NCBI GenBank assembly: GCA_019915015.1 | Contig: JAHBBC010000010.1 | Span: 372,001-436,000, forward strand | Direction: 5' to 3' | Source: Auriscalpium vulgare | Taxonomy: Eukaryota; Basidiomycota; Agaricomycetes; Russulales; Auriscalpiaceae | DNA length: 64,000 bases | Shown here: one piece after another, positions 31,631 to 44,958 of the stretch | Layout of the letters: every line of letters starts with the position of its first letter | How positions within the stretch are numbered: position 1 is the stretch's first letter | Made by a program: the position numbers and the translations under genes | Notes under the pieces: model-generated | Told to the model about the DNA's origin: nothing | Seen by the model: only the letters and a program-made list of their open reading frames with translations | Databases searched by the model: none

Positions 31631-34600
31631 CTATTCCATGCATTTAGTCCAGTCTGGACCATGTGCAAAATCACTAAGGTCAACCTCAGTATAAGCACCC
31701 ATAATGTGAATTGTGCTTGGTGTGTAGAGAACTCGATTGTGGGGGGGAAGCCACATTATAAGAGCGGGAGGAGAACATTCAGAATCAACAATCCAGCCAT
31801 CAGAAGTTATAGTAAGCTGGATATCACTCCCATTATGTAGGGCATTTAAGTTGTGGGGGTTGCACAGAGAATGATTTAGATATTTCACCAAATGAGAATG
31901 AGACAGCTGGTTGTCTGACATGTTTGGTTTTGTCTGTGCATCCCACATGCGGATGGTCTGGTCACCAGAGCCAGAGGCAATGTGTCTTCCATCTGGGGAG
32001 TATGCCACAGAGGAGACACAATTTGTGTGCCCCTCAAGAGGTGTACCCACTGGCTGGCCTGTCTGTGCATCCCAGATGCGGATGGTCCGGTCATCAGAGC
32101 CAGAGGCAATGTGTCTTCCATCTGGGGAGTATGCCACAGAGCAGACCCAATTTGTGTGCCCCTCAAGAGGTGTGCCCATGAGCTGGCCTGTCTGTGCATC
32201 CCAGATGCGGATGGTCCGGTCAGCAGAGCCAGAGGCAATGTATCTTCCATCTGGGGAGTATGCCACAGAGGAGACCCAATTTGTGTGCCCCTCAAGAGGT
32301 GTACCCACCGGCTGGCCTGTCTGTGCATCCCAGATGTGGATGGTCTGGTCAGCAGAGCCAGAGGCAATGTGTCTTCCATCTGGGGAGTATGCCACAGAGC
32401 AGACCCAACTTGTGTGCCCCTCAAGAGGTGTGCCCATGAGCTGGCCTGTCTGTGCATCCCAGATGCGGATGGTCCGGTCATCAGAGCCAGAGGCAATGTG
32501 TCTTCCATCTGGGGAGTATGCCACAGAGTAGACCCAACTTGTGTGCCCCTCAAGAGGTGTGCCCATGAGCTGGCCTGTCTGTGCATCCCAGATGCGGATG
32601 GTCTGGTCATCAGAGCCAGAGGCAATGTGTCTTCCATCTGGGGAGTATGCCACAGAGTAGACTGAACTTGTGTGCCCCTCAAGAGGTGCGCCCATGAGCT
32701 GGCCTGTCTGTGCATCCCAGATGCGGATGGTCTGGTCAGCAGAGCCAGAGGCAATGTGTCTTCCATCTGGGGAGTATGCCACAGAGGAGACCCAACTTGT
32801 GTGCCCCTCAAGAGGTGTGCCCATGAGCTGGCCTGTCTGTGCATCCCAGATGCGGATGGTCTGGTCATGAGAGCCAGAGGCAATGTGTCTTCCATCTGGG
32901 GAGTATGCCACAGAGGAGACCCAATTTGTGTGCCCCTCAAGAGGTGTGCCCACGACCTGGCCTGTCTGTGCATCCCAGATGTGGATGGTCTGGTCAGCAG
33001 AGCCAGAGGCAATGTGTCTTCCATCTGGGGAGTATGCCACAGAGCAGACCCAACTTGTGTGCCCCTCAAGAGGTGTGCCCATGAGCTGGCCTGTCTGTGC
33101 ATCCCAGATGCGGATGGTCTGGTCATGAGAGCCAGAGGCAATGTGTCTTCCATCTGGGGAGTATGCCACAGAGGAGACCCAACTTGTGTGCCCCTCAAGA
33201 GGTGTGCCCATGAGCTGGCCTGTCTGTGCATCCCAGATGTGGATGGTCCGGTCATCAGAGCCAGAGGCAATGTGTCTTCCATCTGGGGAGTATGCCACAG
33301 AGCAGACCAAACTTGTGTGCCCCTCAAGAGGTGCGCCCATGAGCTGGCCTGTCTGTGCATCCCAGATGCGGATGGTCCGGTCATCAGAGCCAGAGGCAAT
33401 GTGTCTTCCATCTGGGGAGTATGCCGCAGAGGAGACCCAACTTGTGTGCCCCTCAAGAGGTGTGCCCATGAGCTGGCCTGTCTGTGCATCCCAGATGCGG
33501 ATGGTCTGGTCATCAGAGCCAGAGGCAATGTGTCTTCCATCTGGGGAGTATGCCACAGAGTAGACTGAACTTGTGTGCCCCTCAAGAGGTGCGCCCATGA
33601 GCTGGCCTGTCTGTGCATCCCAGATGCGGATGGTCTGGTCAGCAGAGCCAGAGGCAATGTGTCTTCCATCTGGGGAGTATGCCACAGAGGAGACCCAACT
33701 TGTGTGCCCCTCAAGAGGTGTGCCCATGAGCTGGCCTGTCTGTGCATCCCAGATGCGGATGGTCTGGTCATGAGAGCCAGAGGCAATGTGTCTTCCATCT
33801 GGGGAGTATGCCACAGAGGAGACCCAATTTGTGTGCCCCTCAAGAGGTGTGCCCACGACCTGGCCTGTCTGTGCATCCCAGATGTGGATGGTCTGGTCAG
33901 CAGAGCCAGAGGCAATGTGTCTTCCATCTGGGGAGTATGCCACAGAGCAGACCCAACTTGTGTGCCCCTCAAGAGGTGTGCCCATGAGCTGGCCTGTCTG
34001 TGCATCCCAGATGCGGATGGTCTGGTCATGAGAGCCAGAGGCAATGTGTCTTCCATCTGGGGAGTATGCCACAGAGGAGACCCAACTTGTGTGCCCCTCA
34101 AGAGGTGTGCCCATGAGCTGGCCTGTCTGTGCATCCCAGATGTGGATGGTCTGGTCAGCAGAGCCAGAGGCAATGTGTCTTCCATCTGGGGAGTATGCCA
34201 CAGAGGAGACCCAATTTGTGTGCCCCTCAAGAGGTGTGCCCACGACCTGGCCTGTCTGTGCATCCCAGATGTGGATGGTCTGGTCAGCAGAGCCAGAGGC
34301 AATGTGTCTTCCATCTGGGGAGTATGCCACAGAGCAGACCCAACTTGTGTGCCCCTCAAGAGGTGTGCCCATGAGCTGGCCTGTCTGTGCATCCCAGATG
34401 CGGATGGTCTGGTCATGAGAGCCAGAGGCAATGTGTCTTCCATCTGGGGAGTATGCCACAGAGTCAACCGAACTTGTGTGCCCCTCAAGAGGTGCGCCCA
34501 TGAGCTGGCCTGTCTGTGCATCCCAGATGCGGATGGTCTGGTCAGCAGAGCCAGAGGCAATGTGTCTTCCATCTGGGGAGTATGCCACAGAGGAGACCCA

Positions 34601-37600
34601 ACTTGTGTGCCCCTCAAGAGGTGTGCCCATGAGCTGGCCTGTCTGTGCATCCCAGATGCGGATGGTCTGGTCATGAGAGCCAGAGGCAATGTGTCTTCCA
34701 TCTGGGGAGTATGCCACAGAGGAGACCCAATTTGTGTGCCCCTCAAGAGGTGTGCCCACGACCTGGCCTGTCTGTGCATCCCAGATGCGGATGGTCTGGT
34801 CATGAGAGCCAGAGGCAATGTGTCTTCCATCTGGTGAATATGCTACAGCTTGAACAGTGGTCTTATGGGCCTGTATAGATGTAATTGTTCTAGGCCAATG
34901 AGGTGTATGCCCTAAATTTACAACAGGCAGATGTTTCAGAAGCTTTATATGCTCTTGATACACAATAGAAGTTGTTGGAGCACTTGGAATGCCTGATAGG
35001 TACAATTGAGGCACTGATCTCACAATGGGAGGTGCAAACATTTGCACAAATCTCACAGCATCCAAGATATATGAAATCAATCTATTTTCCTAGAGCAGAG
35101 CATTAGTTTTGTTATTCACAATAGGATTCAACCCGTTACTAACCTGACAGTACGCAGCAGCCGCATACAATGATCCTACAGCAGTATTTACAATGTCTAA
35201 TAGACTAAGAGCCTCAAGCCAAAAGAGCAGTTTTCTTTCAAGCAGCAGTTGTATAAGACACTCAAGTTGTGGATCAAATAATATTGTCTCCAAATGCATT
35301 GCCCAGTACTGCACTGCATATTTTGACCAGGGGTCAAAGTATGCAGCAATTTTCTCATTCAAGTCTGGAACATCACTGTTCACATAATAAGAAGATGGAA
35401 TCTGGCACATATTGAATCTAAGCTTCTCATTGAGAGTATTAAGTGCACCTTGCACAAATAGTTGGTGATGCTGTGACAAATCTTCTACATGGAATTTTCC
35501 ACTCTTTGTCTTAGTGGTCACAAAGTCTCGGAAAGATGAATGAATAAAGCGGATTGGCTCTGATGGATCACTAACCCCTGTAAGCAGAGCACCCAATTTT
35601 CCCAGAGCCCATCCAAAGTCTTCTGTCAGGGTTAAATCCAGGCCTGGAATTATTGTATACATTCTTTTCAGAGAGTTGGCTGATAGTGGCTGGAAAGCAG
35701 CAAGTATTTGTCCTAGAAGTGCTCTCAGAGTCTTTAGCCTCTCATTTGCTGCTCCATCAGCCTCCGGCTCTACAATGAATTGGGACAATATAACATTATA
35801 TAACTCATCTAAAACTCCTTTTTCATGATGTGATTCTTGAGAGCTATTTGAAGTGAGCTGTTTATATCTCCTCAGCATCTCACGATTTAAGGAGCTCCCT
35901 CCCATTTGACCTTTAATGACAGAGCAGGCAAGGTAAGCCCACTGAAATAGTCCTTCCGATTTCTTCACCAAAGTCCTATAATGTTGGTCTTGAAATATAG
36001 AAAGTGGCATTCCTAACTCGTCTGTGAGCTGAGAGGAGACAAATTGTAGGATATCTTTGTCGGTCGACTCCTTTGCAACATCTCCCATTTTGAGATGGTG
36101 CACATTGGGATTTGGAACAAGAGTTTTCAAAACATCCTCCTCTGGCCTAGACGTTAGAAGAATACGGAAATTTGATGGCAGCTTTGAAAATGTGATCAAT
36201 AATCTCAATAACTCAATGCGACAGCCTAAAATTCCACTTTCATCCAGTGCATCAATAACAATCACAATAGGTCCCACAAAGGTGAGATCCTGCATAGGTG
36301 AAATGATGAAATTTTGCACTTGATCATTCAGATCTTGCACTGATTGTAGTGATGCATTGTTGCCAATAGAGTTTACAAGTGAATGTTTGAAATCACGGTC
36401 AAATTGAGCAAGATCTTTTGCAAGAGTAGTGAACAGTAATTTTGACAGGACTTTGCCTTTGTTAAAACAGAAAGATGACCCCAATCGTTTCAGCTGATGA
36501 TAGTGCTCTGCAATGGAGTGTGCCACAGATGACTTTCCACTTCCAGAGAGACCAGTCAAGAGACATAATCTTGGACCATTATCTTTTGGACTATCAATCC
36601 AATCTTTGATATCATCAAGCAGTTTTTCACGTGTCCCTGCCAGGCATTGCTTTCCTGTCTGATGTCGCACACCTTGAGCATAAGGCATAGTAGAGAGTTC
36701 AAATTTCTCCACTAGTCTTTCTGTGAGAAAAGAGTTCAAGTAATAGCAGAAAGCTTACCAAGATTTTCAACTTGGCCTACATTTGCAAAGATTCTTTGAA
36801 CAATCAGTTGAGTGTGGATAGCTGTTTGCAGTTGAAAGGCATCCTTGAGTTCCCTGAACTGATCCTGATACCTTGAGATGATACTGTCAATCTGAGACAC
36901 TATATGCTTGACGGTTCGTTTCCCTGTAAATAAAATCAGCAAGCTTTCAAAGTTGAAGCAAACACTGGGATTTACAGAAGATTTTGTTCCTGTAATAGTC
37001 AACAATGAAATAGCCACATTCCAAGGTTTGCTTGGCTAGGGCACTGCAAACATTCTTTTGTCCTTCACTCCCCTGAAAAGCACCAGCTTGGTTTATGAGA
37101 TCATAAACATTGATCATATCTTGTCCAAGCTTTTCAACTTTGCTGTCTCGTTCTTGTTGAGTGACCATTATCTGCATAGTTGTATAAATTTTGTTCCCTA
37201 AGAAACAATGAACAACATGCATACCTTTCTCCCTGCATCCAATATTTTCCAAGCAGCCGACAAGTATGGGTGAACCTAAAGATCCACTCAGCACTGTAAA
37301 CTATCAAAGATAAGGCAGCAAATATACCTCAGACACTTTGTCCATCAAATCTGCAAACAGTTTGAGCTTTTGCAGAAGTGGTCCCCATACATCAACTACA
37401 GATGCTGCATGCTCATGTACAGCCACAGCTCCATTTCCAAATGATGTGATTGCATCTGGGGCACTGCCTATAGGATTTGCTATCACATTAGCTACCTCAC
37501 TTTGAACCCGCTCTTGCTCTTGCTGCTGAGTTATCTGAGTGGTGGTCACATAGAGCTGGCATAGCTGGCCTGCACTTTTCTTAGGATATGTGATTGTGAG

Positions 37601-38159
37601 GGAGCAGGGGTCTAGGAACAAGGACATATTTGTATGGCCATCCTGATAAAATACAAGGCAGAATAGATAACTTACCGGTCCTGACTTGTAGCAAATCTGA
37701 AAGAGGGATAGAAATTCTGGCGACAGGCTTTGACCGAAATTTTGGGATCCCACGGGCGGCCCAGATCTGCATCTCCACTGTGGATGCATCGGAGAATTCA
37801 CTGACAGGCATCATCAAATGATGCCTTTCGAGAATTGAGGAGTGAGAAACGTACAAGACGAGAGGGATAGGTTCATTCCATATAACTTCATCCTTGCCCT
37901 TTGATACACCAGTGTCTTTCACAATACCGTCGACTCGGAAGGAGACGTAGAAGCCCTTGAGGTAACTGATCTTGGGCAGTGCTGTGCACCTTTCGACTTG
38001 AGGAGAGTGCCTCAGCGACAGAAGAGGCGTTGAAGATGACGTGCATGTACGCACCTGTGAGCTCGAGCCTATCCTTCAGAACGGGTGCAGCCTCAGGAGA
38101 AAGAGCATTGCTGTGTCGACAAACCGTCAGCGGCGGTAGCTACCGTAGCACGGCGTTCA
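31631..38159 (-). CDS. NLR-type protein: C2-like, NACHT and 23 WD40 repeats
   Basis: Minus-strand multi-exon gene. A likely start at 38,159 leads through two introns into a C2-like region (LELTGAYLKGFYVSFRVDG after splicing 37,966-38,050; then DEVIWNEPIPL), a helical linker (VVDVWGPLLQKLKLFADL), and a NACHT exon (36,739-35,144) with P-loop GLSGSGKSS and Walker B IVIVIDALDE. A 54-nt intron (35,090-35,143) joins AAAYCQ to ENRLISYILDAVRF. The last exon encodes 23 WD40 repeats of 43 residues and a conserved tail (DGWIVDSE...HGPDWTKC). Such proteins are fungal NLRs: the NTPase oligomerises and the WD propeller senses ligand in the cytoplasm. No standard N-terminal death effector (HeLo, Goodbye) is recognised; the region between the C2-like part and NACHT is of unknown function. 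Exons between 36,740 and 37,330 are uncertain: two stops near 37,302-37,307 need either a very short intron or mean damage. Confidence 0.8.
31920..34850 (-). repeat. WD40 tandem array: 23 units of 129 bp with 903-bp higher-order period
   Basis: Each unit encodes SPDGRHIASGSxDxTIxIWDAQ-type text of exactly 43 codons. Counting DGRHIASGS (one variant DGRYIASGS) gives 23 units. Units 7-11 and 14-18 have the same order of variants, a shift of seven units (7 x 129 = 903 bp), which is one complete seven-bladed propeller. Confidence 0.9.
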
Positions 38160-41100
38160 TAATCGCACCGAATGTTGCGTTCAGCACGCGCGTGTGCCAT
38201 CGATTCGACGACGATCGAGAGTTGCAAGCTCGGGACGAGGGTGGATGGGTAGTTGAGATCTAACGTACAAGCGGTCCGTGAGCGAGATTCAGTGCGCTAG
38301 AGCCTCCCGACGACTTACGATGCGGCGAGATCGTGATGGTACGATGCTGCTCGAGGAAGCGTGAGGGCAAAGACTCACACGCGCACGTCGCCTTCCCGCG
38401 CACGCCCCGCCTTTCCGAGTCGACGCCGTCTTGCCCTACAACCGCCTGCCTCTCTCCACAACGGGGCGAGGCAATGTCGAGGTGAACTCATGCCCACCAT
38501 TTGTGTCGTCGACTTGTTCTGCTGGCACCCGGCCAATCACGCGGCCCCCGATAGATTGAATCCCTGTCGAAACGCATCTGCGAAGCACCGCCATGAACTA
38601 CGCTGTGTCCCACCCAACCTGCGTTGCATCCGCCTTAGACCGACCATCGGTGTTGCGTGTTCAATGTCCGCAACCTGCTCTCCTCACCGCGCTCAAGCTT
38701 CGCGCGCGCGTCTCCCATCTGCGGCAGGGGCCTGACGCGAGCGTCGGGAGGGCGAGAGGCGTCGTAACGTGGAGGATAGCCGCTGAGAAAGGCGAGGTGC
38801 GTACCTGTCTCCATCGCTGCTCGAGTTCTTCTTTCTGACTTCTCGGGTCTCAGTCTCGACTCTCGAGGGCGTGTTGGTTGCGCTACGTCCACAGGAGGGT
38901 CGCCGCACGACGTAGGGATTTAGCCGCGAGAGCCCTTGTCGCATGCGCGCAGCAGCTTCTCGGTCTGGGCTTCAGAGTTGGTTGAAAACGTCGGTGCGCC
39001 TTCTGGCTACAGCTCGTTCCTTGCGGCTCACGAAGGACACACTTCGGCGATCGGCACCAAGGCAAGAAGAGCAAACGGTGCACACATCGTATCTTACACC
39101 ATGGTGAATGACGGACGCTCCAAGCTAGGCGAGTTCGAGTCGTCGATAGCCTGTCGACTCGCTCGCGCCATAGTCGCGCGTCCGCTCATCGCCGTCCGTA
39201 GAGTTGAGCCTCTGGGATGCCAGGCGATATGTTGCTGTGTTCGGTGTAGGGATGTATCGGTGCCGGTGAGCTGCCGTCGGTGTGTGTACTCGAGCTCACG
39301 ATCAGTCACGTCGAGTAGAGTGCCTCGGCAAGGTTGGTTTTGCAAGCCAGCCGCCTGCTGCCTGATGTCCTGCATGCATACTCCTCCCACTGCGCCCTCT
39401 TCTACTTCCATCACATCGGACATACGCTGCTGTCCAAGCGAGAAGAGAAGACGGCCGAATTCCATCGTCCTGGTATCGATCAGGTCGTGACTGGTGAGCT
39501 GCTCTTCATACCTACCTTGCGCTAGCTTACCGTCGTCTCAGCTCATCCTCCTTTCTCTACCCTCCTATCCCGTCGTCTCTTCATTTCCCCGCTGCCCGTG
39601 CACAACATAACGCCCACCTCGTTCCCCATGTCGATCCTTGGCCGCTGTCGACCTCCGCCCGCGATGTACTCACCTGCCTCTGCGATGTAGAAATGATATT
39701 TACGCCATTCCGGTAAGACGCTTCTCACCTCACCTCAACACACACCGTGGTTTTGAAGCTTGGACTCTAACTGTTTCGTTTTGCATAGCGTGCTCGAAAT
39801 CGCGCGCTCGGCGGCCCGTATCATACAAGCCCACCCGCCGCGCAAACTCTACCGCCTTCAGCGCCACCTGCGCTCAACACATCGCTCTTTTCCTAGACCC
39901 TGGCGCCCCGTATGTCGACGGCCTCAGCCTCGAACGACTCGTCTGCGCGCAGTCGCGGTACACTGCGCGGCTAGTGCGCCTCCGGGCATCTGGACTCCCG
40001 TCTCGCGCCGCCGTGACGCTATGAATGGGATGCAAGCAGCGCGGGTGCGTACCCTGCCGGTGAAGACTAGTAGCTGGCGTGACCGAGCAGGATGACCACT
40101 GCCCGCTGGAGAGCTACGCCCGGCGATGACTTTGATGCGTAAGCATCCGTTTTCTTTTATGATCTATGCTGAACAGGTCCATGCACAGGATGTGGATATG
40201 CTTGCAAACATTCGTTCTGGAAGGAATCGGATGCGAAGAAACGCGTTCGCAAGTGGCGAGAAGCTGGGAGTCGGAGGATTAGTTGTGGGGCGCCGCGGAA
40301 GCCAAAAGTAAGTTTTTATTAAATACGATACTTTATCGTGTACACGTAGCCATATATACAACACTTGAAATGAGACCCGATCGTGATAAGTAGTACCAGG
40401 AAGATCCCAGAACATGCGAAGAAGGGGGCCCACCAAAGATGCAGCAAAGAGGTTGTGGGGAGGGGATGATATCAAGGCGGCGTCACGAGGACGACGAACA
40501 CGCGAGATCCGTCGCTAGGCTTTGTCGTTTCAGCAGGTTGCGGGCGCCGGGGAGTCCTAACCTGTCTGTCGAGTTTGAGCTTGAGGCCGTGTTGTGAGCC
40601 CCGAAGCGCGCATGCCCTCGAACGACCTGGTGATTCCGAAGGCAGCGCACCTTCTCCACATCTTGAGAATTCGCTTGCGCGTGTACAGTATGCATGCTCT
40701 AGACGGAAATTGTGAGTGGATACAGTGTGCCCAGCTCAGAGGGACTCACGACGTGGAGAGCCGACTGGGCGCTGATCTTTACGCACTGCTGCAGATGGCC
40801 GTTATGAACGCCATTCGACATCTTCGGTCTGCCCGAGCTGTACAATGGCGGCGTGAGCCTGGTCTTGATGCCTGTTGCGCATGATGGTGTACGAGGGTCT
40901 GCGAGTGTGGCGAACGCAGCGGGCTCACAGCAAGGCCGGGCTGCTTGAAGACGAGGAGCAAGCGATTGCGTGAGCGAAAAGGGCCAGCCGCCATCATGGC
41001 GGCCATGCAGGTTCCTTTCGTCACCTCAACCAACCTCACCGTTGCTCAGCGCTCAACCGACACGCGTGGACATCGATGCCAGAACAACTCCAAAGCCGAC

Positions 41101-43609
41101 GAATTGCGCAGAATACAAGGGATCTAAGAGAAGCAACGCAGCCACGATCTGGTGTTGCACTTGCAGGGACCGCACACCCACTCGACTCGGAGCGGCGGCG
41201 TGGACAGCCCCAGTTACAAGGCACGTCGGCATTCGTATTGCGCGGTGATGCCAGCTGATCAGACCCCGGCTGTAGGCTGATATCCTAGTGCACAGACGGC
41301 GCCGACGGTCGTAGCACCAACGCTCCGTTCTATCCTCTTCTGCGCACCGGACCCATCGCTCCCCGTGCGCGTGATCCTTGCATCTGTCTGTCCACTCCGT
41401 CGTCTCGCCGTGTGCTTCGCTGACCCGTCACCCGGCCTGTCGCCGTCTTTCAGGCATTTTCAACGAATGCAGTTGCCATTGACACCGCGCGCTCTCGCTC
41501 GCCAGCGTATGAAGAAACGCACAACAGACGATATTCGAAGAGTACGCATTTGCTGCATGGGGAGGCAGTTTGGCCTCACGAAGCCAAACAACGTCGGTGC
41601 TGATGTCACTGTCAGTCCTCTGCTCACCACACCGACACGCGCCTATACATCGATGCCAGGACAAGTCCAGGACAGACGAATCGCAACAGACGCAGGTCCG
41701 GGGACGGGATCGACGGTGGACGGCCAGCTGCTCCGGCGGCGACTCAGGAGCTTGAAGAGGCGCACCGCACAGAAGAGTATCGCAAGTGCTGCCTTGGCGG
41801 GTTGTTCGGTCGGTGCGTTCACGATATCTGACCTTCTGGGAAGATCAGGCTATAACACTCGTTCTAGGCCAGCCCCGTCTTCTCGTGCTCGCTCTTCTAC
41901 CCGTGAGGTGCGTTGACTGACTGACTCGCAGCAGATCCACAAGGCCGAAGATTCCACTTGGGGAGAAGCACCTCAATGTCAATCACGTCGCATGCCATGT
42001 CGGTGAGAAACATGTCGACTGCTAAGTTCTCCAAGCAGTTTAGTGCCCGTTGCTCCGGCCTCAAGACCGCGATGCAGAACTTCCGCTTGACCCCGCAAGT
42101 CGTCTTCGATGCCGTCAAGACTATTCTACGCTCAACGCAAGTATCTCCCTTCTTCGAGAGCACAACTCATCTCCTGCGACGATCGTGCATGCACGGCCCC
42201 TCGTCCACCATCTCAGGCGCCGCTAATCATAACACCCTCCGCGTCATGATTGGGACAGCTCCCGTCGAGCTGGAGGTAGGCATTTATTCATCCAATGTCG
42301 TCTATAATTCTTACCTCATGGCTATGTAGGCGCCGTTCTCGTCGCCTCATCGGCATCGGTCGTGTTCGACCGCCTGCTTGTCGTCCTCAGATGCAATCAC
42401 CGGCTTGCAAATCCGCTCAGCACTACCCGTAGACACAAACTCCTCATAGCCCAGGACGAGTCGTTGTGAGTGCGCTCAGCGTCTGTGAACGACACCTCGC
42501 TGACGCTCGCCCTCAGTGCTGCTGATGAAGACACCTGGGCCAAGAAGCTTCCGGCGCCGAAAGGGACAGCAAGCCGTGCTTGCAGCGTTTCTCGCAGGCA
42601 GCATGGCCCTCCAGCAAACGTGACCCCGACGTCTCTCGTACGCCCTTCCTTGTCTTGCCATCGAGCTGCGCTGACGCGCGCTTTCAGATGCTGTCACAGT
42701 ATACGTTTACTGCACCAGTCGCGCGATCGCTCGTTTGCACGCCGTTCGCCAAGCCACCGGAAATGATTCAGATGCAGCATGCACGCACTTACCGAGCAGG
42801 GCCACCGGCGCGCGCATGCAAGCATTCGCTGGGGAACAACCACGCGAAACGCGCCGAGGATATCACGTTCGAGACCGCACGGTGGCTGCCTTGCCACTGG
42901 CGCGATAACTTACAAGTCGCGGGCCGGCCCATCATCCTTCAGTGCCCTCACTTGCGCCCACGAAGGCTGCACACAGCACCGCGATCCGCCCGTCGCGGCC
43001 ATTGCACGACGGATACTTATATCTAGAGCCGAATGTTGTACTAACAGGGGCCGCTGTCGATGGCATCCGCGCACAGGATCTTGCAAACCCGACTTCTATT
43101 TCTCCCCAAATCCGAGTACCGACGAATTTGCGGTGCTGTTGTTGCTCTGCCTCTTCCAGCCAGTCCATGCGGGGTCATTTTCGACGACGACAAGTATTGC
43201 CCCCACTAGTCACACTATCGTCTTTCTTTCTCTCGCCCCCTCGCCCTGAGCTCCTTCGACCGCATCAGCGGCCTTCGCGCCCCAGATGTGAGTTCCCGAG
43301 CTGTGACGCTTGTACGGATAACTGATTGATCAAACAGCTCTTGGATGGTAACATCGACTGCATATGAGCGCTGCACTGCGCCTCCCGCCACTAGTCACTC
43401 CCAAACCACCGCCCGTCCCATTTGAGTTATTCTCGTGCTTTTTCAAGGCCACGCGTGTCCGTAGCATCAAAGTTGGTCGTCTGAAAGCATATCCCATGAC
43501 TGTAACTGCTGGCGCCGCAGCGCCGACGCACAGACCTTGTCGAGAACAGGTATATGGGCGCCATCCATTTTATAGATATAATACGTGTCAACTGACGATG
43601 TCTTCCTAG
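38160..43609. other. 5.4 kb without a recognisable gene
   Basis: The GC-rich sequence contains only short ORFs. A few stretches look mildly protein-like with splice signals around them, for example 39,790-39,940 (VLEIARSAARIIQAHPPRKL), 41,995-42,130 (FSKQFSARCSGLKTAMQNFR) and 43,190-43,350 (LSSFDRISGLRAPD), but no family is recognised and frames do not join. They may be exons of decayed relatives of the gene at 43,610-44,958 or chance. No LTRs or terminal repeats were found. Confidence 0.4.
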
Positions 43610-44958
43610 TATCCCCACGCTCCCCTGGTCAGACCACATCTTGTCTGTCGTCTTTCGTGACAACGCTATCCGGTATGTTGTTCGCTTGTCCATGAATGGC
43701 TAGCGAGTTGAGCTATTGCCAGTCCCATCATCCTCGACATGTTTAAATCCAAGGCTCTCGACCTCGACCCTATCTTCGCACTGTGGAAGGAACCGCCGCG
43801 CTTCCTAGGCAAGTCAAGCAAGGACTTGCGGGTCGAGACGTGGCTTGTGCAGATCAAGACCGGATGTCGCGCGCGCGCGATCCCGAGGGCGTACTGGCAC
43901 GAGGTCGGAGAACGGTTCCTCGGAGGCAAAGCTCGCAAGCGATTTGGCGAGCTGAAGAAGGTCATGCAGATCATGCACGGGGGGAAGTATCGTTGGGACT
44001 GGAATAAATTCAAGGTTGCTATGATAAACATGGGATGTGAGGCCGCCCGTGCATGTTACATCGCGCATGTGACGACTAATTGAAACCCGCTGACTTCAGA
44101 GAACATTGGCGACCGGGAGACGGACAAGGTGGTCGTTGAGCGCGACTCGTCGGGGCTCTGGAAGATCATCGGGATCAAGGGCAAGGATACGGCAGAGAAA
44201 TCGCCCGAAGGCACAAAGGTGAAGAAGACACCAGCGGTTCACCAACCCCAGAGAAATAGCGCAAATGTAGAACGGAAGAAAGTCCTTCGTAGTCGATCGG
44301 TCGAAGACTCGCGACTATCGGTAAAGCGCGGGTGGCTGCTGAAGACGGTGTCGACAAAGTCGACGAGCGCCCCCGATCCCGGCCCGTCGCGCTCAGGATT
44401 CTGGCACTTCAAATCGCCATCAACCTCCTCCCTGAAGACTCCAAGGGTTGGAGGTAAGCATCTCTTCCTCGCAAGCTCTACGCGCTCCTCATACCGGTAT
44501 CCCCACCAGTTGCTAGGGAGGAAGTGAGGGCGCCCATATGGCTTGTCAGAGTCTGCGCCGCATTTGAGCCGCTCCCGGCGCCTGCGAAAGTCATGTCGAC
44601 GCTCGCTGCCATCCTGATCACGATCGGCGGCGCGGCGTCCAATCCCGCTATCGCGTTAGTTGATGGAGGCATCGCGAATATTGCGGGGGCAGTCGCGTCG
44701 GCGGTGGGCAACTTGCTCAAGATCGCGGTGGACAATACTTCGGTGGATGAGAGCGGCGGTAAGCGAGTTGATTGCGCTAGAGGAGGCGGGTCGACGCGTC
44801 GAGTTTGAGGTGTCACGTATCCCGTCATTCCCTCAGTGTTCTGTGAGTCCCCTCGGTGTGATCTTTACTACGGATGGCTCACCGATTATTCCGCGTACCT
44901 CAGAGTCTCCTCCCAGCAATACGTGCCGCACCCTACTACACATGGCTCGAATGGTTGA
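43610..44958 (+). CDS. Hypothetical multi-exon protein, conserved in agaricomycetes (5' end uncertain)
   Basis: Five exons join in frame: 43610-43672, 43723-44048, 44100-44453, 44510-44758 and 44837-44958, with introns of 50-78 nt. The text includes PTLPWSDHILSVVFRDN, then DPIFALWKEPPRFLGKSSKD, EVGERFLGGKARKRFGELKK and HGGKYRWDWNKFKVAM, which I recall from unnamed agaricomycete proteins. A basic, serine-rich middle follows, then a Gly/Ala-rich hydrophobic stretch (VMSTLAAILITIGGAASNPA...) that could insert in a membrane, and a tyrosine-rich C-terminus (CDLYYGWLTDYSAYLR). Upstream exons must exist since the first exon starts in mid-codon; an ORF at 43,364-43,609 does not join in the right phase. 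No function can be given. Confidence 0.5.

Noticed and set aside
31911..34837. Long plus-strand and second minus-frame ORFs (up to 981 codons) over the WD array
   Set aside because: The 129-bp unit is a multiple of three, so any frame free of stops in one unit stays open through all. The products are repetitive shadows of the WD40 exon.
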